From the NCBI RefSeq assembly GCF_900156045.1, contig NZ_FTMX01000001.1:682001-746000 (forward strand): a DNA stretch of 64,000 nucleotides, given 5' to 3'. The notes beneath the pieces were generated by a model. The model was not told where the DNA came from and ran no database searches. It saw nothing but the letters and a program-made list of their open reading frames with translations. The stretch is from Peribacillus simplex. Lineage in GTDB: Bacteria; Bacillota; Bacilli; Bacillales; DSM-1321. A program made the position numbers and the translations under genes. This document shows, piece by piece, positions 35,822 through 46,452 of the stretch (position 1 is its first letter; each line of letters starts with the position of its first letter).

Positions 35822-36254
35822 ATGGAATATTCAACGGAAAGTTCAGCATACGAAAGCGATTTAACGGAAAGCCCAACAAACGAGAGTGAATCAGCGGAAA
35901 GCTCATCGTACGAAAGTGAATCAACCGAAAGTGAATCAGCGGAAAGCTCAGCGGACGAGGGTGAAACAACGGAAAGCTTAGCGGACGAGGATGAATCAGC
36001 GGACGAGGATGAATCAACGGAAGGCTTAGCGGACGAGGATGAATCAGCGGAAAGCACAGCCGATGAGGATGAATCAGCGGAAGGCTAATCGGATTTAATA
36101 AATATTTAAATTAGAAGATTACTTTAAAATGGGTGATAAGTAAAATCCCTATTAGATATGCAATGCGGATATCCCTAAGGATAATAAATATTGGAGGCTA
36201 AAGAACAAATGGAATATTCAACGGAAAGTTCAGCGTACGAAAGTGATACGACGG
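35711..36254 (+). repeat. Tandem duplication covering upstream region and start of the Ser/Glu-rich genes
   Basis: Bases 35711-35866 reappear at 36116-36254 with a 15-base deletion and scattered changes. The shared part includes TTACTTTAAAATGGGTGATAA, the ribosome binding site ATTGGAGGCTAAAGAA and the first ~15 codons of each gene. Confidence 0.75.
35822..36088 (+). CDS. Ser/Glu/Asp-rich disordered protein, copy 1
   Basis: 88 residues made almost only of S, E, D, T and A with periodic Y near the start (MEYSTESSAYESDLTES). The tail repeats 'SADEDES' and 'LADEDES'. Strongly acidic, no membrane segment, probably intrinsically disordered. TTGGAGG lies 13 nt before the ATG. It lacks the basic C-terminal module of copy 2, so it may be a truncated copy. 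Function unknown; highly acidic Ser-rich proteins can act in spore coats, mineral or cation binding, or serve as kinase substrates, but nothing here decides. Confidence 0.6.
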   Translation: MEYSTESSAYESDLTESPTNESESAESSSYESESTESESAESSADEGETTESLADEDESADEDESTEGLADEDESAESTADEDESAEG

Positions 36255-36610
36255 AAAGCTCAACATACGAGAGTGATACAACGGAGAGCTCAACATACGT
36301 GACTGAATCAACGGAGAGCTCATCGGACGAAAGCAGCTCAACGGAAAGCTCATCAGATGAAAGCAGTTTAACAGAAAGCTCATCGGATGAAAGCAGCTCA
36401 ATGGAAAGTTCATCAGATGAAAGTAGCTCAACGGAAAGTTCGGCAGATGAAGGGAGTTCAACTGAAATCCTTACCGAGGCCGCAGAAGAAACTGAAAATT
36501 CAACTGAGGCTGAAGAGAATGGCACTCCTCGTCGTGTGAATGTGTTTAAGAAAATGTGGCTGGAAAATATGATTAAAGCTTCAAAGGGTATCTATAAAGA
36601 CGAAGATTGA
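36209..36610 (+). CDS. Ser/Glu-rich disordered protein with basic C-terminal module, copy 2
   Basis: 133 residues. The start MEYSTESSAYESDTTES matches copy 1. A central block holds five units of a ten-residue repeat (SSSDESSSTE) at about residues 37-86, then a Glu-rich linker, then a compact non-repetitive end 'RRVNVFKKMWLENMIKASKG' followed by IYKDED. The last part has the look of an amphipathic basic helix that might bind a partner or membrane while the acidic part stays unfolded. TTGGAGG lies 13 nt before the ATG; an in-frame GTG/ATG further upstream is not used because the conserved start is here. Followed by a terminator. Confidence 0.65.
   Translation: MEYSTESSAYESDTTESSTYESDTTESSTYVTESTESSSDESSSTESSSDESSLTESSSDESSSMESSSDESSSTESSADEGSSTEILTEAAEETENSTEAEENGTPRRVNVFKKMWLENMIKASKGIYKDED
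36317..36466 (+). repeat. Five tandem 30-bp coding repeats
   Basis: Five 30-base units beginning AGYTC encode SSSDESSSTE with small changes (one unit has L for S, one has M for T, the last reads SSADEGSSTE). Third-base changes are frequent, so the array is not brand new. Confidence 0.8.
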
Positions 36611-36616
36611 CCACAC

Positions 36617-36650
36617 AGGTACAGCAACTAAAAAGTTGTTGTGCCTTCTT
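36617..36650 (+). terminator. Terminator behind the Ser/Glu-rich genes
   Basis: AGGTACAGCAACT pairs with AGTTGTTGTGCCT around AAAA, followed by TCTT. The stem is long; the T-run is short. Confidence 0.6.
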
Positions 36651-37187
36651 ATGAAAAGGGACATGCCGGTATCAGTGGTAATCCTCTTACTAAGTACGTG
36701 CATGCAATTATCAGAAATTCAATGCTGTAAAAGTTATCGGGTACAATCATATATTGAAATGTTGTTTCTGCCCTTGATGAAACCTTAACAGATTGCGGAC
36801 CAATTTCCGGGAAAGATTGGCCAAGCAAGGCGATTCAAAGGGATTTTAGCTTTAGAGTTCCGGTTTCTGGGAAAGTCATAGCCGGAGCGTTTGAGTGACA
36901 TTTGTACATACTGCCTGTGGATGATTTTGGCGATATAAGTTGTTTTTACGGTTACTAAATGATATCTAAATTTATTGGTCAATATAACTAGAACTCTCTG
37001 GAATTATTCATCTAGTTGGGATTTTAATAGAAGTAAGTTTCGAAATGATGTTCGAAAAGGAGAAATGTGCCGAAGTGGAATGCAGCTGTACACTTTTCGG
37101 TGAAAGTTGGCATCATGGAGAAGGTGAATGCTCAAGGGGAGGAGGATTTTTGTCAACATGAGGCATGTTAAAAGATTTCATTTTCCA
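36651..37187. other. Non-coding stretch before rarA
   Basis: About 540 bp of mixed composition. No gene with a start signal on either strand. A palindromic GGCCAAGC region around 36820 is the only visible structure. Confidence 0.4.
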
Positions 37188-37220
37188 CAAAAAAACCTCC
37201 GGATCTGAAGTGATCCGGAG
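37188..37220 (-). terminator. Terminator of rarA
   Basis: On the minus strand CTCCGGATC and GATCCGGAG pair around a six-base loop and are followed by GTTTTTTTG. It begins right at the rarA stop codon. Confidence 0.85.
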
Positions 37221-38492
37221 TTATTTTTTCTTCTCGATATTTTCATAGACCGAGGCAAGGGCTTGTTCAAATTTCCCGCTCTTTTTCGGTTTGTAATATG
37301 TTTTGCTGCGCAGTTTGTCCGGTAAGTATTGTTGCTTCACCCAGCCATTCTCGTAGTCATGCGGATAAAGGTAGCCGATGCCTCGTCCGAGATCTGTGGC
37401 CCCTTTGTAATGGGCATCCTTAAGATGATCCGGTACATCTCCGCTATGGCCGCTGCGAATGTCGGAAAGTGCTGCATCAATGGCGGCAATGGCCGTGTTT
37501 GATTTGGGTGATAGGCATAACTCGATCACTGAGTTGGCAAGTGGAATCCGGGCTTCAGGAAAGCCGAGTCGTTCAGCGGCTTCGACTGCAGCGAGGGCTC
37601 TGGGACCAGCCTGCGGATTGGCCAGAGCTATGTCTTCGTAAGCGATGACCACCAAGCGGCGGGCAATGCTGACAAGATCACCTGCTTCGACCAAGCGCCC
37701 CAGATAATGAAGGGCTGCATTCACATCACTTCCGCGAATTGATTTTTGGAAAGCCGAGAGAACATCATAATGGGCATCTCCATCCTTGTCATGTGAGAAG
37801 CTTTTTTTTTGCATGCATTCTTCGGCAATTTGCACATCTATATGAATGGTTCCGGATTCATCGGGTTCGGTGGAAATGACGGCGAGCTCAAGAGCGTTAA
37901 GGGCACTGCGGACATCTCCGTTCGAAGCGGTCGCGAAATGGGTAAGGGCATCAAAGCCGACATCGGTTTTATACGCACCAAGCCCCCGCTCTTCATCATG
38001 AAGTGCCCGTTCCAGGGCTTTGGTTATATCATTGGTTTCCAATGATTTGAGCTCGAAAATCTGGCACCGGCTTCTGATGGCCGGATTGATTGCATGATAG
38101 GGATTGCTGGTCGTTGCACCGATCAAGGTGATCATCCCGTTTTCAAGATAAGGCAATAGGAAGTCCTGCTTCGCCTTATCGAGTCGATGAACTTCATCAA
38201 GCAGCAGGATCACTTTCCCAGACATCTTAGCCTCGGCTGCCACGATTTCCATATCCTTTTTATTATTGGTCACCGCGTTCAGCGTCCGGAAAGCAAACTT
38301 CGTGCTTCCGGCAATCGCACTTGCAATCGATGTCTTGCCAATTCCCGGCGGACCATACAGGATCATGGAAGAAAGCTGTTTGGCTTTCACCATCCTTGCG
38401 ATGATTTTTCCTTCACCGACCAGATGCTCCTGCCCGATGATCTCATCAATCGATCGAGGCCGCATCCGGAAAGCAAGCGGTTTTATATTCAT
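37221..38492 (-). CDS. rarA: Replication-associated recombination protein A (AAA+ ATPase)
   Basis: 423 residues. AAA+ domain: Walker A 'GPPGIGKTS' near residue 47, Walker B 'LLLDEVHR', sensor 1 'GATTSNPY', arginine finger region 'RSRCQIFEL'. The C-terminal MgsA-type tetramerisation domain contains 'RLVVIAYEDIALANPQ' and 'YLYPHDYENGWVKQQYLPD'. RarA/MgsA acts at stalled replication forks. In Bacillus it lies divergent from cymR as here. ATG with AGGAGAGGTG upstream on the minus strand. Confidence 0.93.
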   Translation of the reverse strand: MNIKPLAFRMRPRSIDEIIGQEHLVGEGKIIARMVKAKQLSSMILYGPPGIGKTSIASAIAGSTKFAFRTLNAVTNNKKDMEIVAAEAKMSGKVILLLDEVHRLDKAKQDFLLPYLENGMITLIGATTSNPYHAINPAIRSRCQIFELKSLETNDITKALERALHDEERGLGAYKTDVGFDALTHFATASNGDVRSALNALELAVISTEPDESGTIHIDVQIAEECMQKKSFSHDKDGDAHYDVLSAFQKSIRGSDVNAALHYLGRLVEAGDLVSIARRLVVIAYEDIALANPQAGPRALAAVEAAERLGFPEARIPLANSVIELCLSPKSNTAIAAIDAALSDIRSGHSGDVPDHLKDAHYKGATDLGRGIGYLYPHDYENGWVKQQYLPDKLRSKTYYKPKKSGKFEQALASVYENIEKKK

Positions 38493-39010
38493 TGCGCACC
38501 TCTCCTTTTTATATAAGGTATCACAACTGATGGGGGAAATGCGCTGATTATGCTGTAAAAGAAGTCGAAATCGATTATGGGAGTTCCTTTGGGGATTTAA
38601 TTTGTGCTGTATGGTTGATAAATCGACCTCTACTTCTTATGAGAGAATTTAAACTCTGCCTTTAGTCTAGCCGAAATGGGCTGTTTGTAATGGTAGGTTT
38701 AACAAGGTATAGAAAATCGTGAAGTGCCTAAATGTGAGTATCAAGGGAAATATCCAAATAGGTACGGCATATCCGCTTTCTTGATTGCCGCTCCAGGGAA
38801 TCGTTTTATTGTTCTAGTAGAATGGATTGCAGCGTTATATTTGTTATTTCATTCAGCAATCTAAAAGCATTCCATTCTTTTCTCCCATTTTACCTACCTC
38901 TCCAATTAGGATAATTTGACAAATGGAGGGCGGGTGAATGCATTTCCAGCGGGAATATGCTATAATTTCAAAAGAATTTAGAAACGGATAAATAATTTGA
39001 GGTGTATATT
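38493..39010. other. Divergent intergenic region rarA/cymR
   Basis: 518 bp with no gene. An extended -10, TGCTATAAT at 38958-38966, is the likely cymR promoter (start near 38973). A TTGACA at 38916 is too far from it (39 nt). GAGGTG precedes the cymR start. Confidence 0.5.
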
Positions 39011-39430
39011 ATGAAGATATCTACTAAAGGCCGTTATGGTTTGACGATCATGATCGAGCTTGCTAAACATTATGGAGAAGGCCCGAAGAGTTTGAAATCG
39101 ATTGCCCAGACGCATAATCTGTCGGAGCATTATTTGGAGCAGTTGATTGCGCCGCTTCGTAATGCGGGGTTGGTGAAGAGTGTCCGCGGTGCGTATGGCG
39201 GGTATATCCTGTCTAAAGATCCTCAGGAGATTACTTCTGGAGATGTCATTCGCGTATTGGAAGGCCCGATTACCCCTGTTGAAGGAATTGAGGATGAGGA
39301 GCCGGTGAAGCGCCAGCTTTGGATCCGGATTCGCGATGCCGTGAAGGATGTATTGGATAATACGACGCTTATGGATTTGGCGAGCTACAAGGATACGGGT
39401 GAAATCGATTCATATATGTACTATATTTAA
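39011..39430 (+). CDS. cymR: Rrf2-family cysteine metabolism repressor
   Basis: 139 residues, all helical with an N-terminal winged helix ('MKISTKGRYGLTIMIELA', then 'SIAQTHNLSEHYLEQLIAPL'). No Fe-S cysteine triad is present, which separates CymR from IscR. CymR represses sulfur assimilation genes together with CysK. Likely targets in this window are yrrT-mtnN. ATG at 39011 with TTGAGGTG upstream; the GTG at 39002 lies inside that site. Confidence 0.92.
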   Translation: MKISTKGRYGLTIMIELAKHYGEGPKSLKSIAQTHNLSEHYLEQLIAPLRNAGLVKSVRGAYGGYILSKDPQEITSGDVIRVLEGPITPVEGIEDEEPVKRQLWIRIRDAVKDVLDNTTLMDLASYKDTGEIDSYMYYI

Positions 39431-39490
39431 GTGATTAGCAATGCGCCTATTATGTAGGCGCTTGCGTTTTTTAATGGAGGCGACAAAAAA

Positions 39491-40636
39491 GTGGACAGAA
39501 TATATTTAGATCATGCTGCGACTTCACCGATGCATCCGAAGGTGATCGATAGGATGATGACAGTCATGAGCCATGACTTCGGAAATCCGTCGAGCATTCA
39601 TGCTTTCGGGCGGGAGGCACGCCATGTTTTGGATGAGGCGCGTTCGAGTATTGCGACGAGCATCGGTGCGGGGCGGAATGAAATCATTTTCACGAGCGGT
39701 GGAACCGAGGCTGATAATACGGCGATCATTGGTGTTGCGAATGCTTATAAAGAAAAAGGAAAGCACATCATAACGACGGAGATAGAGCATCATGCGGTTT
39801 TGCATACATGCCAATACCTTGAGAAGTCTGGCTTTGAGGTCACATATTTACCTGTGAATGAAGCGGGGCTTATTTCAATTGCCGATGTAAAGGCGGCATT
39901 GCGGGACGACACGATTTTGGTTTCGGTCATGTTCGGCAATAATGAGGTTGGAACGATCCAGCCGATTGCTGAAATTGGACAGCTGCTCAAGGGGCATCAA
40001 GCCATTTTCCATACGGATGCGGTTCAGGCATATGGTTTGATCTCTATCGACGTTCGTGAGTTGGGTGTGGATTTACTGAGTGTATCCGCGCATAAAATCA
40101 ACGGTCCTAAAGGAATCGGCTTTCTTTATATGCGTGAAGGCTTGAAGCTGAATCCGCAATTATATGGCGGGGAACAAGAACGTAAGCGCCGTGCTGGTAC
40201 GGAGAGTGTGCCGGCCATTGCCGGTTTTTCAGAAGCCGTTTCCATTGCACAAAGCACGATGGAAAAGAAAAAGGAGCAATACAAGCGATTTAAAGACGTA
40301 TTGCTTGCCGTCTTTGATGAGGCGGATGTACAATATGAAATTAACGGATCTATGGAACAGTCGCTGCCGCATTTGCTGAATGTCAGTTTTCCGGGTACGA
40401 ATGTGGAATCGATGCTCGTCAATATGGACTTGGCAGGCGTTGCTGTATCGAGCGGATCCGCTTGTACTGCTGGGTCAATCGATCCGTCGCATGTGCTTGT
40501 GGCGATGTTCGGGAAAGATTCGGAGCGGACGAAGAATTCGATTCGTTTCAGCTTCGGTCTGAACAATACGGAAGAGGAAGTAAGGCAGGCGGCTGAAACC
40601 ACCGTGAAAATCGTTAATAGATTAGTGGGAAGATAA
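39491..40636 (+). CDS. Cysteine desulfurase (IscS/NifS family)
   Basis: 381 residues, class V PLP enzyme. Lysine of the Schiff base is in 'LLSVSAHKINGPKGIGF', the persulfide cysteine in 'SSGSACTAGS' (NifS-type loop), and 'FHTDAVQAYG' binds cofactor. It mobilises cysteine sulfur and passes it to MnmA, encoded next, for tRNA 2-thiolation. In B. subtilis the equivalent is YrvO. GTG start with ATGGAGG upstream. A hairpin AATGCGCCTATTATGTAGGCGCTT lies between cymR and this gene and may attenuate readthrough. Confidence 0.92.
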   Translation: MDRIYLDHAATSPMHPKVIDRMMTVMSHDFGNPSSIHAFGREARHVLDEARSSIATSIGAGRNEIIFTSGGTEADNTAIIGVANAYKEKGKHIITTEIEHHAVLHTCQYLEKSGFEVTYLPVNEAGLISIADVKAALRDDTILVSVMFGNNEVGTIQPIAEIGQLLKGHQAIFHTDAVQAYGLISIDVRELGVDLLSVSAHKINGPKGIGFLYMREGLKLNPQLYGGEQERKRRAGTESVPAIAGFSEAVSIAQSTMEKKKEQYKRFKDVLLAVFDEADVQYEINGSMEQSLPHLLNVSFPGTNVESMLVNMDLAGVAVSSGSACTAGSIDPSHVLVAMFGKDSERTKNSIRFSFGLNNTEEEVRQAAETTVKIVNRLVGR

Positions 40637-40656
40637 TTCCCTCTTTAAATAAATGA

Positions 40657-41781
<1,125 letters not shown>

Positions 41782-41790
41782 AATAAGCAT

Positions 41791-41825
41791 GTCCCCAGCT
41801 GTGTTTGCGGTTGGGGACTTCTTTT
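41791..41825 (+). terminator. Terminator behind mnmA
   Basis: GTCCCCA pairs with TGGGGAC, extended by GC/GC partial pairing, followed by TTCTTTT. Confidence 0.75.
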
Positions 41826-41896
41826 GGATTGCGGGTGTACCGCTGAATTCGACTACTGGCTTATGCTATACTTTTTAATATAAAAATGGAGTGTGA

Positions 41897-42568
41897 ATGG
41901 ATATGGATAAGAATCAACAAGGAATTGAATTTATGCAGCAAGGGAAATACGAAGAAGCGGCAAAGGTTTTTAATGAGGCGATCGAGGAAAATCCGAATGA
42001 GCCTGTTGCTTACATAAACTTTGGGAATGTATTGACTGCCGTGGGTGAAACGGATAAAGCGGTCAAGTTTTACAAAAAGGCGATTGAGCTGGATGAAAAT
42101 GCAGCAGCGGCTTACTATTCATTAGGAAATTTATATTATGAATCCGATTCTAAACTGGTCGAAGCGAAGGATATGTTTGAAAAGGCAATCCGTTTGGGAC
42201 TGGATAACAGCGATGCATACTTCATGCTTGGTTTGACATTGATGGCGTTAGATCAACCGAAATTGGCGATGCCTTATTTACAGAGAACGGTGGAGCTGAG
42301 CCCTGAGGACGTTGATGCGAGATTCCAATATGCACTTTGTCTTGCTAATGCGGAATTGTATGATGAATTGATCAATCAATTGAATTTGGTGGTGGAACAG
42401 GATCCGGGCCATGCGGATGCTTATTATAATTTAGGCGTTGCGTTTGCAGGGTACCGTGAGGATGCGCAAGCTGCGATGGTTTATTTTGATAAGGCTTTAG
42501 AAGCACAGCCGGATCATATGCTTGCTGCGCACGGAAAGAAACTGATGGAAGAAATGAATGCTGAGTAA
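41897..42568 (+). CDS. yrrB: Tetratricopeptide repeat protein
   Basis: 223 residues composed of about six TPR units, for example 'AAKVFNEAIEENPNEPVAYINFGNVL' and 'AVKFYKKAIELDENAAAAYYSLGNLY' patterns (W/Y-G-A-P positions conserved). A scaffold for protein interactions; YrrB is the Bacillus equivalent at this position, thought to bind neighbours in the tRNA-modification group. No membrane helix. GGAG lies 6 nt before the first ATG; a second ATG two codons later is also possible. Confidence 0.88.
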   Translation: MDMDKNQQGIEFMQQGKYEEAAKVFNEAIEENPNEPVAYINFGNVLTAVGETDKAVKFYKKAIELDENAAAAYYSLGNLYYESDSKLVEAKDMFEKAIRLGLDNSDAYFMLGLTLMALDQPKLAMPYLQRTVELSPEDVDARFQYALCLANAELYDELINQLNLVVEQDPGHADAYYNLGVAFAGYREDAQAAMVYFDKALEAQPDHMLAAHGKKLMEEMNAE

Positions 42569-42604
42569 ATAAACGGCATATGCATGGAAAGGTGGGGAGA
42601 AGCG

Positions 42605-45010
42605 TTGAGCCAGCAAGATTCGTTGGATTTGTTTTCAGAAGAGAAAATGTTCATGAAAGGTAGTCATTTAGTGACGATCTTTCATAATGAAGAAAACATG
42701 TACTCGGTTGTAAGAATTCGCGTGCATGAAACGAATCTGAATTATGAAGAGAAGGAAGCGGTCGTAACAGGTTATTTTCCAAGGATGCATGAGGATGAGA
42801 TCTATATTTTTTATGGGGCCATGAAGGAACATCCGCGTTTTGGCCTTCAATACCATGTAGAGCATTTTCGTAAGGATCTGCCTCAATCCAAGGAAGGAAT
42901 CGTCAGTTATTTATCCGGTGACCTTTTCAAGGGGATTGGGAAAAAAACAGCTGAAAGCATTGTTGAGACACTGGGTGAAAAGGCCATTTCAAAAATTCTG
43001 GCTCAGCCTTCGCTACTTGATGACATTCCGAAGCTATCCGGGGAAAAGGCAAAGGGTCTATATGATACATTGGTCGAGCATCAAGGTCTGGAACAGGTGA
43101 TGATTGCCCTGAATCAATATGGCTTCGGTCCGCAGCTGTCTATGAAAATCTATCAAATGTATAAGCAGGATACGATCACGATGGTTCAGGGAAATCCGTA
43201 TAAGCTCGTTGAGGATATTGAAGGGATTGGTTTTGGACGGGCGGATGAGCTTGGGCATCAATTGGGCATTTCCGGCAGCCATCCCGACCGAATCAAGGCT
43301 GCATGCTTGTATACGCTTGAATCACAATGCCTCCAGGACGGAAATATCTACATAGAAGCCGAGCAGCTATTGGAGGCCGTCAAACGTCTGCTGGAGGAAA
43401 ATAAACGGGATCGCATTGAGTTCACGAACATTTCCTCGGAAATAATCGAATTGACGCAAGAGGGGAAAATAGTTGTCGAGGATCAACGAATTTATCCGCC
43501 TTCGCTTTTCTATTCGGAAAAGGGAATCGTGATGAACATCAAGAGGCTGCTTGCCCAAACCGAGTATGAGGACCAGTTCCCGGAATCGGAGTTCTTGCTG
43601 GCACTTGGGGAGCTTGAAGAGCGGCTGGGTGTTTCCTATGCACCGGCCCAAAAGGAAGCGATCCAGACAGCCCTCCAATCACCCATGTTAATCTTGACGG
43701 GTGGACCGGGTACCGGTAAGACGACAGTCATCAAAGGCATCGTTGAGCTATATGCCGAGCTGCATGGTGTATCCATGGACATTAACGATTATAAAAAAGA
43801 AGGAAGCGATCCATTTCCATTCGTACTTGCGGCCCCTACTGGCCGTGCAGCGAAACGAATGGCCGAATCGACTGGGCTCCCCGCCGTCACGATCCATCGT
43901 TTGCTGGGGTGGAACGGGAGTGAAGGCTTTTCCCATGATGAGGATAATCAGCTGGATGGCCGCATCGTGATCATCGATGAGGTTTCCATGGTGGATACGT
44001 GGCTGGCCCATCAATTATTTAAAGCTCTGCCGGAAAATGTCCAAGTGATATTGGTTGGTGATGAAGATCAGCTGCCATCTGTTGGCCCTGGGCAGGTTTT
44101 AAAGGATTTGCTTGCATCGAATTGTGTACCGACTGTCAGTCTGGAACATATTTATCGTCAAGCTGATGGCTCATCGATCATTGAATTGGCCCATGAAATC
44201 AAAAAAGGCAGGCTTCCGGCTGATGTCACGAAACAGCAGGAAGATCGATCGTTCATTCGCTGCCAAACAGGTCAAATCCCCCAAGTGATCGAGAAAGTGG
44301 TTGCAAATGCCAGGACGAAAGGTTTCACGGCAAAGGATATACAGGTGCTGGCTCCGATGTATAGAGGGCCTGCAGGGATTGATGCCCTGAATAAAATGCT
44401 TCAGGAAGTGTTCAATGGCAATGCGAATGAAAAGCGCAGGGAAATAAAATTCGGAGATGTGATATACAGAACGGGAGATAAGGTGCTTCAACTGGTGAAC
44501 CAGCCAGAGGAGGGTGTCTTTAATGGAGATATGGGTGAAATCGTGTCCATATTGTTCGCTAAAGAAAATACCGATCATGTCGATAAAGTCATCATATCGT
44601 TCGAAGGCATCGAAGTGACTTACACGAAACAGGACTTGAACCAGATTACACATGCCTATTGCTGCTCCATCCATAAGTCGCAGGGTAGCGAATTCCCCAT
44701 TGTCATTTTACCTGTAGTGAAAAGTTATTATCGGATGCTCCGCCGTAATTTATTGTATACGGCGATTACGCGCAGTAAAAATTTCTTGATCCTTTGCGGT
44801 GAAGAAGATGCATTCCGTTTAGGGATCGAACGTAATGATGAGATGCGCCGGAAAACGACTTTACGTGAAAAGCTGCGGGAGATTTTGAGTGAAGAAGAAA
44901 TGCCGGTGGAAAAGGGAGAAGAACAGCAACAATCGAGTTATCTTGATATTCTCATGCATGCTGACCCAATGATCGGAATGGAGAATGTCACGCCATATGA
45001 TTTTATGTAG
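42605..45010 (+). CDS. recD2: RecD2 DNA helicase
   Basis: About 801 residues. Long N-terminal region with helix-hairpin-helix segments ('GIGKKTAESIVETLGEKA'), then SF1B helicase motifs: Walker A 'LTGGPGTGKTTVIKG', 'APTGRAAKRM', Walker B 'VIIDEVSMVD', 'LVGDEDQLPSVGPG', and the late 'CSIHKSQGSEFPIVILPV' and 'YTAITRSK'. A 5'-3' helicase without RecBC partners, acting in DNA repair. The TTG at 42605 is chosen because AGGTGGGGAG lies 6 nt before it; the ATG at 42584 precedes that site. Confidence 0.95.
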   Translation: MSQQDSLDLFSEEKMFMKGSHLVTIFHNEENMYSVVRIRVHETNLNYEEKEAVVTGYFPRMHEDEIYIFYGAMKEHPRFGLQYHVEHFRKDLPQSKEGIVSYLSGDLFKGIGKKTAESIVETLGEKAISKILAQPSLLDDIPKLSGEKAKGLYDTLVEHQGLEQVMIALNQYGFGPQLSMKIYQMYKQDTITMVQGNPYKLVEDIEGIGFGRADELGHQLGISGSHPDRIKAACLYTLESQCLQDGNIYIEAEQLLEAVKRLLEENKRDRIEFTNISSEIIELTQEGKIVVEDQRIYPPSLFYSEKGIVMNIKRLLAQTEYEDQFPESEFLLALGELEERLGVSYAPAQKEAIQTALQSPMLILTGGPGTGKTTVIKGIVELYAELHGVSMDINDYKKEGSDPFPFVLAAPTGRAAKRMAESTGLPAVTIHRLLGWNGSEGFSHDEDNQLDGRIVIIDEVSMVDTWLAHQLFKALPENVQVILVGDEDQLPSVGPGQVLKDLLASNCVPTVSLEHIYRQADGSSIIELAHEIKKGRLPADVTKQQEDRSFIRCQTGQIPQVIEKVVANARTKGFTAKDIQVLAPMYRGPAGIDALNKMLQEVFNGNANEKRREIKFGDVIYRTGDKVLQLVNQPEEGVFNGDMGEIVSILFAKENTDHVDKVIISFEGIEVTYTKQDLNQITHAYCCSIHKSQGSEFPIVILPVVKSYYRMLRRNLLYTAITRSKNFLILCGEEDAFRLGIERNDEMRRKTTLREKLREILSEEEMPVEKGEEQQQSSYLDILMHADPMIGMENVTPYDFM

Positions 45011-45100
45011 CTGGTTCCATTTGATGAATTTTGTTTAAAGTTCATAGTTTTGGTGGAACTATAGAATATAACTTATATGTGGAAGAGTAGGGGGGATTTG

Positions 45101-45667
45101 ATGAAAAAGGGTTGGATTATCGGGATAGTCGTTGTCGTTTTGCTGGTCATTTTTGGGGCATCTTCGTACAACGGCCTTGTAAGTGCCAGTGAAGACGTCG
45201 ACAATAAATGGTCACAGGTGGATAACCAATTAAAACGAAGAGCGGATTTGATTCCGAATCTTGTGGAAACGGTTAAGGGGTATGCTTCGCATGAAACGGA
45301 AGCCATTAAAGCGGTGAGTGATGCACGCTCGAAGCTGGCTGGTGCCAATTCGACTGAAGATGCGATTGATGCCGATCAAGAATTGAGTGGGGCCTTGAGC
45401 CGGCTTTTGGTGGTTGTCGAGAACTATCCGGATTTAAAGGCTAATGAGAACTTTAAGGGTCTCATGGATAGTTTGGAAGGAACGGAAAATCGGCTGACGG
45501 TAGCACGAAAAGACTATAATGATGAAGTTACCAACTATAATAAAATGATTAAACGCTTTCCGAAGAATATGATGGCAGGAGCATTCGGGTTCGATGCCAA
45601 ACCATATTTTGAAGTGACCGATCAAGAAAAAGAAACGCCAAAGGTGGATTTCGGGAGCGATAAATAA
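45101..45667 (+). CDS. LemA family protein
   Basis: 188 residues. One N-terminal membrane helix (KKGWIIGIVVVVLLVIFGA) then the helical LemA domain with 'YNGLVSASEDVDNKWSQVDNQLKRRADLIPNLVETVKGYASHE' signature (positions about 23-65). Membrane-anchored protein of unknown biochemistry, usually paired with a TPM-domain protein as here. AGGGGGG lies 6 nt before the ATG at 45101, so an upstream in-frame ATG is not used. Confidence 0.92.
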   Translation: MKKGWIIGIVVVVLLVIFGASSYNGLVSASEDVDNKWSQVDNQLKRRADLIPNLVETVKGYASHETEAIKAVSDARSKLAGANSTEDAIDADQELSGALSRLLVVVENYPDLKANENFKGLMDSLEGTENRLTVARKDYNDEVTNYNKMIKRFPKNMMAGAFGFDAKPYFEVTDQEKETPKVDFGSDK

Positions 45668-46440
45668 TGAAAAAACTCGCTGTGTTTGCGCTATTCTTCA
45701 TCCTCACGTTCAGTTTAGTAAACGTGGCCGCAGCACAACCTAACATTCCTGAACCAGTTGGGGATATATATGTTCAGGACTTTGCCGAAGTCCTGGATGA
45801 TCAGGAAAAATCCGAACTCATCGAACTTGGGAAACGATTGGATGATGCCACAAAAGCACAAATTTCCGTTTTGACGGTGGATTCGATGGAAGGATCCGAA
45901 ATCGAGGAGTACTCGGTCGAGGCATTGAGATCATTCAAGCTTGGGGATGCCGAGCTGAACAATGGAGTCCTCATTGTGCTGGCCATGGAAGAACAGAAAA
46001 TCCGTATTGAAGTGGGTTACGGTTTGGAAGGGGCCATTACCGATATCAAATCTGGACAGATTTTGGACAATGTGGCCATCCCTGCGCTGAAAGAGGGTAA
46101 ATATGATGTTGCCCTGACGGAAACCTATAAGGCCGTATATAACGATGTCACGAAAGAATACAACCTAGGTGACGAGTTTTATCAAGATCTCTCCGTTCAG
46201 CCCGAGTCAGAAACCTTTCAGCCATCAGCTTTACAGATTTTCCTGATCATCATCGTTGTCATCATCGTATTCATCCTCGATGCCAAGTTCTTTAAAGGAT
46301 TTTTCCTTCAAACGCTCATCAATATCCTTTTGATATTCATCAGTCGCGGAGGCGGCGGCGGCCGTGGAGGCGGCAGCGGCGGTCCACGGGGCGGCGGCGG
46401 AGGAAGTTCCGGTGGCGGAGGTGCCAGCAGAGGATGGTAA
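45667..46440 (+). CDS. TPM-domain (YgcG family) membrane protein
   Basis: 257 residues. Signal peptide (about 1-23, ending AAAQ), a TPM domain from 'VYVQDFAEVLDDQEKSELIELGKRL'-like sequence through 'RIEVGYGLEGAITD' (the GYGLEG motif is diagnostic), one or two membrane helices at about 182-225, and a tail of Gly and Ser/Arg (GGGGGRGGGSGGPRGGGG). Start overlaps the lemA stop (TAATG). LemA/TPM pairs may work together at the membrane; their function is not established. Confidence 0.9.
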   Translation: MKKLAVFALFFILTFSLVNVAAAQPNIPEPVGDIYVQDFAEVLDDQEKSELIELGKRLDDATKAQISVLTVDSMEGSEIEEYSVEALRSFKLGDAELNNGVLIVLAMEEQKIRIEVGYGLEGAITDIKSGQILDNVAIPALKEGKYDVALTETYKAVYNDVTKEYNLGDEFYQDLSVQPESETFQPSALQIFLIIIVVIIVFILDAKFFKGFFLQTLINILLIFISRGGGGGRGGGSGGPRGGGGGSSGGGGASRGW

Positions 46441-46452
46441 AGCAGTGGGTCT

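Noticed and set aside
36191-36525. Long Ser/Leu-rich open frames antisense to the Ser/Glu-rich genes
   Set aside because: They are shadows of the 30-bp repeat array; no start signal on the minus strand.
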